Source: Spirochaetia bacterium
Lineage (GTDB): Bacteria; Spirochaetota; Spirochaetia; B11-G9
Direction of reading: 5' to 3'
Assembly: GCA_029932585.1 (NCBI GenBank)
Contig: JAOZPU010000002.1
Span: 1 to 45,225, forward strand
DNA: 45,225 nt
Below, piece after piece: positions 1 to 8,040 of this stretch. Each line of letters opens with the position of its first letter. The first letter of the stretch is position 1. A program made the translations under genes and the position numbers. Below the pieces are notes generated by a model that had not been told where the DNA came from, ran no database searches, and worked only from the letters and a program-made list of their open reading frames with translations.

Positions 1-78
1 GAGGAACGTATCGTTGGTAGCGAGCCTGCGAGTGGAACGTTGCCAGACTTTTTTTTATTAATCTGTAATCCAATATAA
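1..78 (+). other. Possible 3' end of an upstream ORF or a GC-rich repeat, followed by a T-run
   Basis: Frame 1 is open from the window edge and ends at a TAA at 76-78, giving a 25-residue tail that I cannot assign. The first 48 bases are clearly richer in G and C than the surrounding DNA and are followed directly by eight T (49-56), as in a terminator. However, the only clear stem is a short AACG/CGTT near the edge. It could be the end of a gene, the end of a structured RNA, or one copy of a dispersed repeat. The window edge prevents a decision. Confidence 0.25.
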
Positions 79-101
79 AAATTCAAAAAAAGACAAAATT
101 C

Positions 102-130
102 TTGCCAATTATCCATAATCATAATACATT
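102..130 (+). promoter_or_regulatory. Candidate sigma-70-type promoter for the stress-protein gene
   Basis: TTGCCA (102-107) is followed after 17 nt by TACATT (125-130) in a very AT-rich stretch upstream of the stress-protein start at 205. The remaining leader (131-204) contains a small inverted repeat, TAGTCA (171-176) and TGACTA (186-191), just before the strong SD CGGAGG. The match is only moderate and this AT-rich DNA gives many chance hits. Confidence 0.35.
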
Positions 131-204
131 TAATAATAGAAGATTAATTATTTCTACTATTTAAGGCTTATAGTCAATTTAAAACTGACTAAACGGAGGT
201 TTGT

Positions 205-1062
205 ATGAAGAAAATAGTTGTTGGGATAGATGGTTCCAGGAATAGTTTTGATTCCTATAAATGTGCAGCAACTCTTTTTAAAGATGAAGATATAGCTTTA
301 ACAGCATTATTTGTGCGGGATGAGAGGAAGACACAGATACCCTTTATCTATTCCGGGGCCGCGTATGATATTGCTTATGAAAGATTATATATACCTATTG
401 ATCCTCAGTTACAAAATATATTTAAAAAAATAAATGAAGATAATAAAATATTTGCTGAAAAATGTTTGAAAATGTGTAAAAATATTAAAATTGGAAATAA
501 TGTTGAATATAATGGAACTGTTTTAGAAGGTGATCCTTCTGAAGTATTAATGAATTATACAAAAGATTCTGATCTACTTGTACTTGGCCAGAGAGGTGAA
601 AATGCCGAGTATGCAAAAGAGTTAATTGGATCTGTTTCTGAAGATCTTATTAGGAAATCTTTAATACCGGTTTTAATTTGTCCAGGAGATTATATTAAAA
701 CAGACAGGATTTTAATTGTTTATGAACAAAGCACTTCTTCAAAAAATGCTTTAGATTTTTATATAAATGAGTTAAGCAGGGAAAACCGTGAATTAACCAT
801 ACTTATGAAAGGGCATTTTGATGAAACCAGTACCAGTATTGATAAAAAGATAAAAAATTTAAAAAAAGGTGGTAAAGAAATAACAGTTGAACATTGTCAT
901 GGATCTCTTTCACATAGAGCTCTCGAAATAATGGAAACTGGAATAATAGATATGTTTGTTCTTGGGTCTCATGGTACCCATAAGTTAACTGAATATCTTT
1001 TAGGTTCAGTAACTGTGCATATTATTAGAAAAAGTAGCCTTCCAGTGTTCATAGTGCATTAA
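205..1062 (+). CDS. Universal stress protein, tandem two-domain UspA family
   Basis: This is a cytoplasmic nucleotide-binding stress protein made of two Usp domains in one chain (roughly residues 1-160 and 165-285). Each half ends with the family's glycine-rich phosphate-binding segment. The second, GSHG-x9-GS, fits the ATP-binding pattern exactly. The first, GQRG-x10-GS, has one extra residue. The N-terminus KKIVVGIDGS is the usual first strand and loop. The ATG follows a good CGGAGG SD. The gene stands alone, with a 62-nt gap before cheW, so it may form its own transcription unit. The specific stress or ligand cannot be read from the sequence. Confidence 0.9.
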   Translation: MKKIVVGIDGSRNSFDSYKCAATLFKDEDIALTALFVRDERKTQIPFIYSGAAYDIAYERLYIPIDPQLQNIFKKINEDNKIFAEKCLKMCKNIKIGNNVEYNGTVLEGDPSEVLMNYTKDSDLLVLGQRGENAEYAKELIGSVSEDLIRKSLIPVLICPGDYIKTDRILIVYEQSTSSKNALDFYINELSRENRELTILMKGHFDETSTSIDKKIKNLKKGGKEITVEHCHGSLSHRALEIMETGIIDMFVLGSHGTHKLTEYLLGSVTVHIIRKSSLPVFIVH

Positions 1063-1124
1063 AATCACTTGCAAAATAGTCTTATCTTAACTATTCTTAG
1101 GAGAACTTGTATTAGGGAGGAAAA

Positions 1125-1607
1125 ATGGCAGATACCAATGAAAGTAAATTACAGTTGGTTACCTTTCAATTAGGCTCAGAAAGCTATGGAATAGATATTA
1201 TGATTGTAGATGGCATTGTAAGGGTTGAAGAAACAAGATCTATTCCTAATGCTCCCAATTATGTGGATGGTATTTTTAATTTACGTGGTGAAATTATTCC
1301 AATTATAAATTTACATAAACGTTTTCAAATACGGCGTGCAGAATTAAGTGAAGAAGATATGCTTTTAAGTGGCTTTATCATTATAAAAATAAGTGGTATG
1401 AAGCTGGGTATTATTATTGATAAAATATCAAGAGTAATTACAGTTGATCTTGATAAGATGCAATTACCTCCTCAGATGCTGTCCGGGATAGGTGCTGAGT
1501 ATATTCAGGGTGTTTTTACCCGGGAAGAAGAGTATTTAATATTGCTTGATATCGAAAGACTTTTTGACCCGAGAGAATTGCAGCAGCTTGGAAATTTAAG
1601 TAGTTAA
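1125..1607 (+). CDS. cheW: Chemotaxis coupling protein CheW
   Basis: CheW is the adaptor that bridges chemoreceptors and the CheA kinase in chemosensory arrays. The 160-residue product covers a single CheW domain with the typical strands: LVTFQLGSESYGIDI near the N-terminus, IPNAPNYVDGIFNLRGEIIPIINL in the middle, and a C-terminal segment ending in LLDIERLF. A strong GGGAGG SD precedes the ATG. No cheA, cheY or receptor gene lies nearby, so this is an orphan cheW and may serve the main flagellar array or an alternative one. The next gene starts 4 nt after its stop, which suggests translational coupling. Confidence 0.93.
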   Translation: MADTNESKLQLVTFQLGSESYGIDIMIVDGIVRVEETRSIPNAPNYVDGIFNLRGEIIPIINLHKRFQIRRAELSEEDMLLSGFIIIKISGMKLGIIIDKISRVITVDLDKMQLPPQMLSGIGAEYIQGVFTREEEYLILLDIERLFDPRELQQLGNLSS

Positions 1608-1611
1608 TTTA

Positions 1612-2634
1612 ATGATTCCTGTTTATAAACCTTCAATTAAACGTAAAGAGATGGATGCTCTTCTTTCAACACTGGTCTCTGATTATAAAGAAGCATCAAA
1701 CGATAATAATGATTTTCTTAAAACCTTTGCAAAATATTTAAATTTTGAACCAGGAGTACTGGTAAGAGATTATTCTACAGCAATTTCTACAGCATTAAAA
1801 GCTATAGGTCTTGGGTCCGGTAGTAGGGTTCTTGTTTCAGCACTTTCTCCAGCTTCTTATATAAAAGAGTTTGAAAAACTATCAATTGTACCAGTATACG
1901 CAGATGTAGATATTACTTCTGGGTGTATTGGAGATGATGAGTTAAAAAGGGTTGTAGAAGCTGGAATAGATGGTATGGTCCTGTATTCGCCTAACGGTAT
2001 TAGTCCTGATTACAGCATAATTGCAGAACTTGATGTACCGGTAATTGCTGATATTACAAATACAATAGGTTGTCCTTTAGAAGATGAAGAGCTTGGGTGG
2101 ACACCGGATATTGCTATCTTACGAATGGAACTACATGATATTATAACTTCTGGTGAAGGTACTGCAGTATTTGCAGGTAATAAAAAAACTCTTTCAACTC
2201 TTCGAGGGGTTATTTCTGATCTTCCTTTGACGGCGCTTCTTCTTAACATGCATGCAGCTATGGGACTTGTACAGCTTGATTCGCTGGATTCTTTTATTGA
2301 AAAAAGAAGAGAGATTGGAGATATATTTGAAAAATCTCTTCTTAAGGGAAATCATAAATCTTTTTATCCTGTAAACGATACAAAAAGGAATTACCCCTCT
2401 TTTCATGTTGTTTTAAGCAGCCCCTTTAAAGAGGTCTCCCGTTATGCCAGAAAAAATGGAATTATGGTAGAACTTGCGTTTACAGATTCTGCAATGGCTA
2501 TTAATCCTGAGCTTTCAGAGCAATGTCCAAATTCGAATTCTTTACATATGAGAACTGCTGTTTTTCCATTATATCCAGGATTAGGCAGTCGAAATACTTT
2601 GTCAATTTCCAGATTACTTTCCACGCTGCCATAG
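1612..2634 (+). CDS. DegT/DnrJ/EryC1-family aminotransferase homologue, probable pseudoenzyme
   Basis: The 340-residue protein follows the fold-type I DegT family from end to end. It opens with IPVYKPSIKRKEMDALL, has the large-domain VLVSALSP and VPVYADVD strands, and keeps Asp147 (VIADITN), which normally contacts the PLP ring nitrogen. The family's PLP lysine sits five residues before the GEG of the TTGEGG motif. Here that stretch reads MELHDIITSGEG, with Asp176 at the lysine position and no lysine nearby. Transamination is therefore unlikely, although a binding or regulatory role remains possible. The start lies 4 nt after cheW with no clear SD, so translation is probably coupled to cheW. 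Substrate and role are unknown. Confidence 0.75.
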   Translation: MIPVYKPSIKRKEMDALLSTLVSDYKEASNDNNDFLKTFAKYLNFEPGVLVRDYSTAISTALKAIGLGSGSRVLVSALSPASYIKEFEKLSIVPVYADVDITSGCIGDDELKRVVEAGIDGMVLYSPNGISPDYSIIAELDVPVIADITNTIGCPLEDEELGWTPDIAILRMELHDIITSGEGTAVFAGNKKTLSTLRGVISDLPLTALLLNMHAAMGLVQLDSLDSFIEKRREIGDIFEKSLLKGNHKSFYPVNDTKRNYPSFHVVLSSPFKEVSRYARKNGIMVELAFTDSAMAINPELSEQCPNSNSLHMRTAVFPLYPGLGSRNTLSISRLLSTLP

Positions 2635-2664
2635 AATGGAAAGTTCTTATGAAAGGGTAGTAGT

Positions 2665-3519
2665 ATGACTCAGAAGATATTAAAAGTTATTATTGTTGTT
2701 AATCTGCAAAAAGATGGATCCTCAGAACTTGTAAAAGAGATTAGTAGTTATTTAAAAAGCCTGGATATTGATGTTTTTGTATTTTCATACTCTGGTAAAT
2801 CTAAAATCCCTAAACTGGAAACTGCTGATTTGGTTTTTTCTCTTGGAGGAGATGGTACCGTTTTATTCTGTTCCAGAATAGTAGAAAGCATGAGTATACC
2901 TATTTTAGCGGTAAATATAGGCGATTTTGGTTTTATAACTGAAATTTCCAAAAAAGAATGGAAATCTGCTTTTATTAAATATCAGAATGGTCAGCTGGAT
3001 CTTTCCAGACGAGTTATGATAAATGTAATGGTAGAGAGACGTGGTGAGAGAGTTGCTTTTCACAAAGGATTGAATGATGCAGTAATCAGTTCCAATGGAA
3101 TTTCTAATATTATCAAATTAACTTTGCAAATAAATGAAACAAGTCTTGGTAAATATCGTGCAGATGGAATTATTGTAGCTACCCCGACAGGATCTACTGC
3201 TTATAGTATTTCTGCTGGAGGTCCAATTCTTGATCCGGAGATGGAAGCTTTAATAATTAACCCCATATGCCCTTTTACTCTTTCGAATAGACCTATTGTT
3301 GTCTCTGGTAATGAAGTTGTAACTATTACAGTTGAAGATGGGCAGCGAACAGATGTTATTCTTTCTGTGGATGGTCAGGATGCGTATCCTCTTAAGGTTG
3401 GAGATAAAATAATTGTAGAACGTTCTCAGACAAAGGCTCTTTTAATACGTTCTGATAAACGAAATTTTTATGATATTTTGCGTTCAAAGTTAAATTGGTC
3501 CGGAGGTGCAAATGCTTGA
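2665..3519 (+). CDS. nadK: NAD kinase
   Basis: NadK phosphorylates NAD to NADP in the cytoplasm using ATP or polyphosphate. The diagnostic GGDGTVL motif is at about residues 61-67, followed by VNIGDFGFITE, the GLNDAVIS segment and the conserved TPTGSTAYSISAGGPI region of the C-terminal beta domain. The length of 284 residues is normal. The gene ends inside the start of recN (8-nt overlap), an adjacency seen in many bacteria. The start ATG lies behind a modest AAAGGG SD. Confidence 0.96.
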   Translation: MTQKILKVIIVVNLQKDGSSELVKEISSYLKSLDIDVFVFSYSGKSKIPKLETADLVFSLGGDGTVLFCSRIVESMSIPILAVNIGDFGFITEISKKEWKSAFIKYQNGQLDLSRRVMINVMVERRGERVAFHKGLNDAVISSNGISNIIKLTLQINETSLGKYRADGIIVATPTGSTAYSISAGGPILDPEMEALIINPICPFTLSNRPIVVSGNEVVTITVEDGQRTDVILSVDGQDAYPLKVGDKIIVERSQTKALLIRSDKRNFYDILRSKLNWSGGANA

Positions 3520-5197
3520 AGAACTTACAATAAAAAACTATGCGCTTATTGAGGATCTTGTTGTAAATTTTGATTCTGGATTAAATATTTTATCTGGTGA
3601 AACCGGAGCTGGAAAATCAATTGTTATAGGTGCTATTGGATTAATTATTGGATCTAAAGGCGATTCATCTTCAATTAGAACAGGTTGTTCTGAATCTCAG
3701 GTTTCCTGTGTAATAAAAATACCAAAAGGAAATGAGGCAAATAATTGGCTTGTTTCTCATGAAATTGAACCGGAAGATGATAGAATTATAATACGAAGAG
3801 TTCTACGTCAAACAGGCAGGGGATCAATTTTTATTCAATCTGTGCCCTGCAGTAGAAAAGATTTAGAAGAATTAAGCTCTTTTATTTTTGATATGCATGG
3901 GCAGCATGCTCATCAGTCTTTGCTTAATATTGAGAATCAAAGGAAGCTTCTTGATCGATATGCAGCTGTTGAAGATGATGTTAGTAAATTAAAAAATAAT
4001 TTTCTAAAACTGTCTGAGTTGAAATCAGCACTTGAAAATATGAAAAAAACAGAAAGTGATCTTGTTATGGAAAGAGAGCTTCTTATTAAATCGATAGAGG
4101 AAATAGATAAAGCTAAATTGAAGCTTGATGAAGAAAGCCATTTAGTCAATGAAAGAAAAATTTTGATGCAGCATGATAAATTGGTGGAATATCTTGAAGT
4201 TTGTCGTAATGCTTTGTCCGAAAATTCCGGTGGTGCTTTGACTTCATTAAGAACGGGCAGATCTTCAATGGATTCTCTTTCGCAGGCAGTTGAGAGTCTT
4301 AAACCTTTATCAACCAGGCTTGATGATGCTTTTTATGAAATAGAGGATGTTGTTGAATCACTTGGTCAATTTCAGGATACAATTGATTTTACTCCTGGTA
4401 AACTTGAAGAGTGTGAAGACAGGTTGCAGCTTATTCATATTTTACAGAAAAAATATGGAAGTACAATAGGAGAAATTCTGGAATACAGGACTCAGGCAGA
4501 TGCTAAAATATTGTCTATGCAGACATTTGAAGGAGATAGAATCAGGCAGGAGAAGGAAATTTTATCTTTGGAAAGGCAGGTTGTTAAGGATGCAGGTGGA
4601 ATTTCAAAAAGAAGGATAGAATTTGGAAAAAAACTGGAAGATAAAATAAAAAATAATTTAGTTCCAATGGGAATGCCTAAAGCTGTATTTAAGGTTGATG
4701 TTTCCTTAAGGGAAAATAACAATCATAAGCCAACATGTGGTCCCACTGGTCTTGATAAAATCGAGTATCTACTGTCTCCTAATGAAGGTGAGCCTCTTAA
4801 ACCTCTTAAAAATATAGCCTCAGGAGGAGAGCTTTCAAGAATTATGTTGAGTATAAAATCTGTCCTGGCAGAGTCTGATAGTGTCCTTTCTTTAATATTT
4901 GATGAAATTGATACAGGTATTGGAGGAGAGGTTGCATTGTCTGTAGGAGATCATCTTGCGAAAATTGGGAAGCATAGACAAATTCTTTGTATAACTCACC
5001 TTGCTTCAATAGCAGTTCATGCCGATAGACATATTAAGGTTGAAAAAAATGTTGTAGATGGAAGAACATTTACAACTATAAAAAATATAAATGAAACAGA
5101 TAGGGTATCTGAAATAGCAAGAATGTTATCTGGTGATGTTTCCGGCATAGCTTCTCTGGAACATGCCCGGGAATTATTGGATAAATACAGCAGTTAA
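3512..5197 (+). CDS. recN: DNA repair protein RecN (SMC-like ATPase)
   Basis: RecN is an SMC-family ATPase that acts early at double-strand breaks. The N-terminal half-ATPase has the Walker A sequence GETGAGKS, and the middle is helical coiled coil. The C-terminal half has the signature ASGGELSR and Walker B SLIFDEIDTGIGG, followed by the ITHLASIA switch. The ORF track begins at a GTG at 3506, but the ATG at 3512 (MLEELTIKNYALI) gives the family N-terminus and sits 5 nt after CGGAGG (3501-3506). That start overlaps the end of nadK by 8 nt. The length of about 561 residues is usual. No LexA-type site was looked for in detail. Confidence 0.95.
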   Translation: MLEELTIKNYALIEDLVVNFDSGLNILSGETGAGKSIVIGAIGLIIGSKGDSSSIRTGCSESQVSCVIKIPKGNEANNWLVSHEIEPEDDRIIIRRVLRQTGRGSIFIQSVPCSRKDLEELSSFIFDMHGQHAHQSLLNIENQRKLLDRYAAVEDDVSKLKNNFLKLSELKSALENMKKTESDLVMERELLIKSIEEIDKAKLKLDEESHLVNERKILMQHDKLVEYLEVCRNALSENSGGALTSLRTGRSSMDSLSQAVESLKPLSTRLDDAFYEIEDVVESLGQFQDTIDFTPGKLEECEDRLQLIHILQKKYGSTIGEILEYRTQADAKILSMQTFEGDRIRQEKEILSLERQVVKDAGGISKRRIEFGKKLEDKIKNNLVPMGMPKAVFKVDVSLRENNNHKPTCGPTGLDKIEYLLSPNEGEPLKPLKNIASGGELSRIMLSIKSVLAESDSVLSLIFDEIDTGIGGEVALSVGDHLAKIGKHRQILCITHLASIAVHADRHIKVEKNVVDGRTFTTIKNINETDRVSEIARMLSGDVSGIASLEHARELLDKYSS

Positions 5198-5241
5198 TAC
5201 CATTGTTAAATACAATTCTTTAGTATTGGCTGAAAGGAGTT

Positions 5242-6054
5242 TTGGTGGGAAAGATAAGCACTACGGCTAGAAGTAAATACAACGAAAGAATAAAAGAGTA
5301 TAAAATTCAGGTTGATGAACTTTTAACAAAAGAAAAGAATATTTTAGGAATTTTGAAAACTGAAGATGATGATTCGCCCTACAAGCGTCTTGTTTTGGCT
5401 GATGATAGTCTTAATATGGTTTCTTATTATCTTTTAATGAACCAGCTTTCTCTTGCTTTTCTTGGTGTTAAAAATGAAAGTATGCTGAATGATGCCCGTA
5501 AACGTATTTATCAGTCTATAATCTATCTTGAGCAGGTAGTTACCGATTATATAGATGCTCCTTTTTCAGATTATGAAGAAAAAATTCAATTAATTGCCAA
5601 TTTTACTGATAAACAAAAGCTTGATATAATAAAAAAACTTGGTTTCTCTATAACCTCTGTGAAGGAAGGGTATGGTGATAATAGTAGGTGGAAATGGTCT
5701 TTTGTAGAAATTGAAGGAAGATTTGGAACAATTGCTAAGAATTTTATCAATTTAAAAACCTTTGTTGCTGGTATGGATCCAAGGGTTGAAGGGTACGAAG
5801 TTAGAACAAAGCATCTCTCTCTTGTTAAAGAATTACTAGTTGATTCTGCAAAACGGTATAGAGAAAAATATGAACTTTCAACATTTCGTATTGATGATTT
5901 TAAAAAAGCAATACAGTACCTCTCTGCGTTAAAACGGCTTCTTTCAATGCTTGGGGATACAGGTTCTATTGAGGAATTAAAAAAGAAAATTGATATATGG
6001 AAGGCAAAGATGGATGCTGACCAGCGAAAAAAAGAAACAAATCATCGAAAATAA
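5242..6054 (+). CDS. Unrecognised helical protein, about 270 residues
   Basis: I do not recognise this family. The protein is strongly charged and predicted helical by eye, with no signal peptide or membrane segment, so it is probably cytoplasmic. The N-terminus is rich in Lys and Glu. The middle contains ADDSLNMVSYYLLMNQLSLAFLG and a Trp-rich patch NSRWKWSFVEIEGRFG. The C-terminus is a Lys/Arg-rich helix. The track start is TTG 5242, but AAAGGAG (5233-5239) lies only 2 nt away, so the next codon, GTG 5245, may be the real start. It sits between recN and the exported propeller protein, with 44-nt and 58-nt gaps. Confidence 0.7.
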   Translation: MVGKISTTARSKYNERIKEYKIQVDELLTKEKNILGILKTEDDDSPYKRLVLADDSLNMVSYYLLMNQLSLAFLGVKNESMLNDARKRIYQSIIYLEQVVTDYIDAPFSDYEEKIQLIANFTDKQKLDIIKKLGFSITSVKEGYGDNSRWKWSFVEIEGRFGTIAKNFINLKTFVAGMDPRVEGYEVRTKHLSLVKELLVDSAKRYREKYELSTFRIDDFKKAIQYLSALKRLLSMLGDTGSIEELKKKIDIWKAKMDADQRKKETNHRK

Positions 6055-6112
6055 TATTTTTAAGTAGAAAATTATACACAGCGTAAAAAAGCTTTGTTTG
6101 GGAGAGTTGCAT

Positions 6113-7165
6113 TTGAAAATAATAAAGAATTCCTTTATTATTCTAATTTTTATTAGTTATTTTTTAATATTTGGAAAACCGTTAACCCCTGAGTTGTCCT
6201 TTATTCCTGTTTTTGTAGAAGATTTGGAATTAGAAAGGATAGGCTCTGATACCTCAGAAGACAGTTTTATAAATTTCGAGTTGAATGGAAAATTTGGATA
6301 TCTGGATGGTAAAGGTGGAATTTTATTTTCTGAAAATATTCTTTATGGTGTTGCAGTTGATAAGAGTGGGTTTATAAATTATTCCAGACAAAATAATGTA
6401 TTGGTTCTAAGAGATAGAGATGGACATTATGTAAATAGAGTAGATCTTGCAGGTTATCCTTTTTTTACACAGGAAAGAAGGTTTATTCTATCCTATTATA
6501 ATAATGGAATAAGTGAAATTGATCAGGAAGGTAATATTCTTTGGAGAAAAACTTTTAGTTCCTCTGTTAGTTCTGTTTCTGCAACAGATTCTTTGACTTT
6601 TGTAGGTACTGTTGATGGAAGTGTAAGAATTCTCAATTTAGATGGTGATATTCTTTTTCTGGAAGATACCAGAGCCAGTAGGATTAATATTGTTTATGGT
6701 GGTTCAATTTCTTTAAATAGTAAGAATTTGGTTACAGTTACAGGTATTGAACCTCAGCTTCTGAGTTTGTGGATCAATACTGGAAATAGCTATGATGTAG
6801 AAGCTACCTGGACTCTTAATTCAGAACTGCGCCGGCATGCAGTTACAGGTTTTTCTGATGATGGTTTATTTGCATATGTCGAAGCTGATGAAGAGCTTCT
6901 GTTTATTGAGTTAAAAACTAAAAAAATGTATTCAATTCCAATTTCAGGGCGCCTCCAGCATTTGAGTTTAAAAGGAGACTCTGGTCTTGTTCATATACTT
7001 GGTTTAGATCAAAAAGGGTACTATTATATTATTTCTGAACTTAAAGGTAATATATTGTTTAACACAAGGTTGTCAGGTGATAATGTATTTTTGAAAAAAG
7101 ATGGGAATAGAATTATTATTGGAATTGGAAATAGTTTAATTGGGTATGATATGGTATCAATGTAA
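6113..7165 (+). CDS. Exported beta-propeller-like (PQQ/WD-type repeat) protein
   Basis: The probable start is TTG 6113 (MKIIKNSFIILIFISYFLIFG), 6 nt after GGGAGAG, rather than the upstream TTG 6098 of the ORF track. This gives a classical Lys-plus-hydrophobic signal sequence, so the mature protein should be periplasmic or membrane-anchored. The body contains repeated short strand motifs typical of PQQ or WD-like blades, for example SEIDQEGNILWRKTF, GTVDGSVRILNLDGDILFLED and ISELKGNILFNTRL. No enzymatic residues are evident. Its stop overlaps the start of the LytM-like gene by one base (TAATG), so the two are probably made together and may act together at the cell wall. Confidence 0.7.
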   Translation: MKIIKNSFIILIFISYFLIFGKPLTPELSFIPVFVEDLELERIGSDTSEDSFINFELNGKFGYLDGKGGILFSENILYGVAVDKSGFINYSRQNNVLVLRDRDGHYVNRVDLAGYPFFTQERRFILSYYNNGISEIDQEGNILWRKTFSSSVSSVSATDSLTFVGTVDGSVRILNLDGDILFLEDTRASRINIVYGGSISLNSKNLVTVTGIEPQLLSLWINTGNSYDVEATWTLNSELRRHAVTGFSDDGLFAYVEADEELLFIELKTKKMYSIPISGRLQHLSLKGDSGLVHILGLDQKGYYYIISELKGNILFNTRLSGDNVFLKKDGNRIIIGIGNSLIGYDMVSM

Positions 7166-8040
7166 TGAAAAATATTGTATTTAGTGTTATATTTATTTTT
7201 TTGTGTCTAAATATTTATGGGTTTCAATGGCCTGTACAGGATGTAGTTCTTGTTTCTACCTTTGGTGAAAGTAAATTTAATGAATATGTTAAGGGTTTGG
7301 ATCTGGATGGCAGTACTCAGGATGTAAAACCTATAGATTCCGGAGAGTTGGTTTTTTATTCACACCAGAATGCAAGCCCCCTGGATCTACCTTCAGGTCT
7401 AGGCGCTTATGTAATTTATCAGCATAAAAATGGGATACGGTCGTTGTATGGTCACCTTGAAGAGAACTCTATAAATCCTAAAAATATCCAGGTGGAGCTA
7501 ACAGATAAAATTGGGACTATGGGTTCTACAGGGACTGCTGTTGGAGCAATGCTGCACCTTCAGGTTATAGATACAGAATTTAAAAAATATATAAATCCTT
7601 TACTTTCACTACCTCTGTTGGTGGATCAAAGTAATCCTCTAATTAACAAAGTTTATCTTACTTCCAGTGATCAAAGGATAGAGTTGGGATTAGGAGAGGT
7701 TGTACAATCGGGTTTTTATAGTTTAAGTGCCGATATTCGTGATCTGAGTGATGTTCCCGGGTATTATTGTCCTCTTGCTCCATATTCAATTTCTGTTTTT
7801 GTGAATGGTGAGAATCTTGCTAATATAAACTTTGAATCAATGAAAGTTGAAAATGGTGCTATGCTGTTACAGGAATCTGAAGGAATATCTTATAGTGACC
7901 TTTATAAATCTGATTGGGAAATTTTTATAGGTGATTTTGAATTTAATCCTGGTGATGTGAGGATAGAAATTTCTGTAAAAGATTTTGCAGGGAATGAAGG
8001 TGTTAAAATGTTTGCTTTAAAGGTAGTAGAGGAATCTTGA
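7165..8040 (+). CDS. LytM/M23 peptidase-like exported protein with degenerate active site
   Basis: A signal peptide (MKNIVFSVIFIFLCLNIYGF) is followed by a LytM/M23 domain at residues about 21-150 and a C-terminal beta-rich region of unknown type. Active M23 enzymes use HxxxD and HxH for zinc binding and catalysis. Here the first motif reads VKGLD (Val42 in place of His, Asp46 kept). YGHL keeps His97, and the last motif reads GAMLHL (Met129 in place of the catalytic His, His131 kept). Peptidase activity is therefore unlikely. By analogy with EnvC and NlpD, such dead LytM domains can activate amidases or act as wall scaffolds. It is coupled to the upstream propeller gene. Confidence 0.78.
   Translation: MKNIVFSVIFIFLCLNIYGFQWPVQDVVLVSTFGESKFNEYVKGLDLDGSTQDVKPIDSGELVFYSHQNASPLDLPSGLGAYVIYQHKNGIRSLYGHLEENSINPKNIQVELTDKIGTMGSTGTAVGAMLHLQVIDTEFKKYINPLLSLPLLVDQSNPLINKVYLTSSDQRIELGLGEVVQSGFYSLSADIRDLSDVPGYYCPLAPYSISVFVNGENLANINFESMKVENGAMLLQESEGISYSDLYKSDWEIFIGDFEFNPGDVRIEISVKDFAGNEGVKMFALKVVEES

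Noticed and set aside
1075-1095. AATAGT/ACTATT inverted repeat between the stress-protein gene and cheW
   Set aside because: A 6-bp AT-rich stem with a 9-nt loop is expected by chance in this composition, and there is no U-tract.
2010-2624. Minus-strand ORFs opposite the DegT-like gene and similar ORFs throughout the window
   Set aside because: They lie inside well-supported + strand genes, lack SD sequences, and have compositions typical of antisense shadows (Ser/Ile/Phe-rich).
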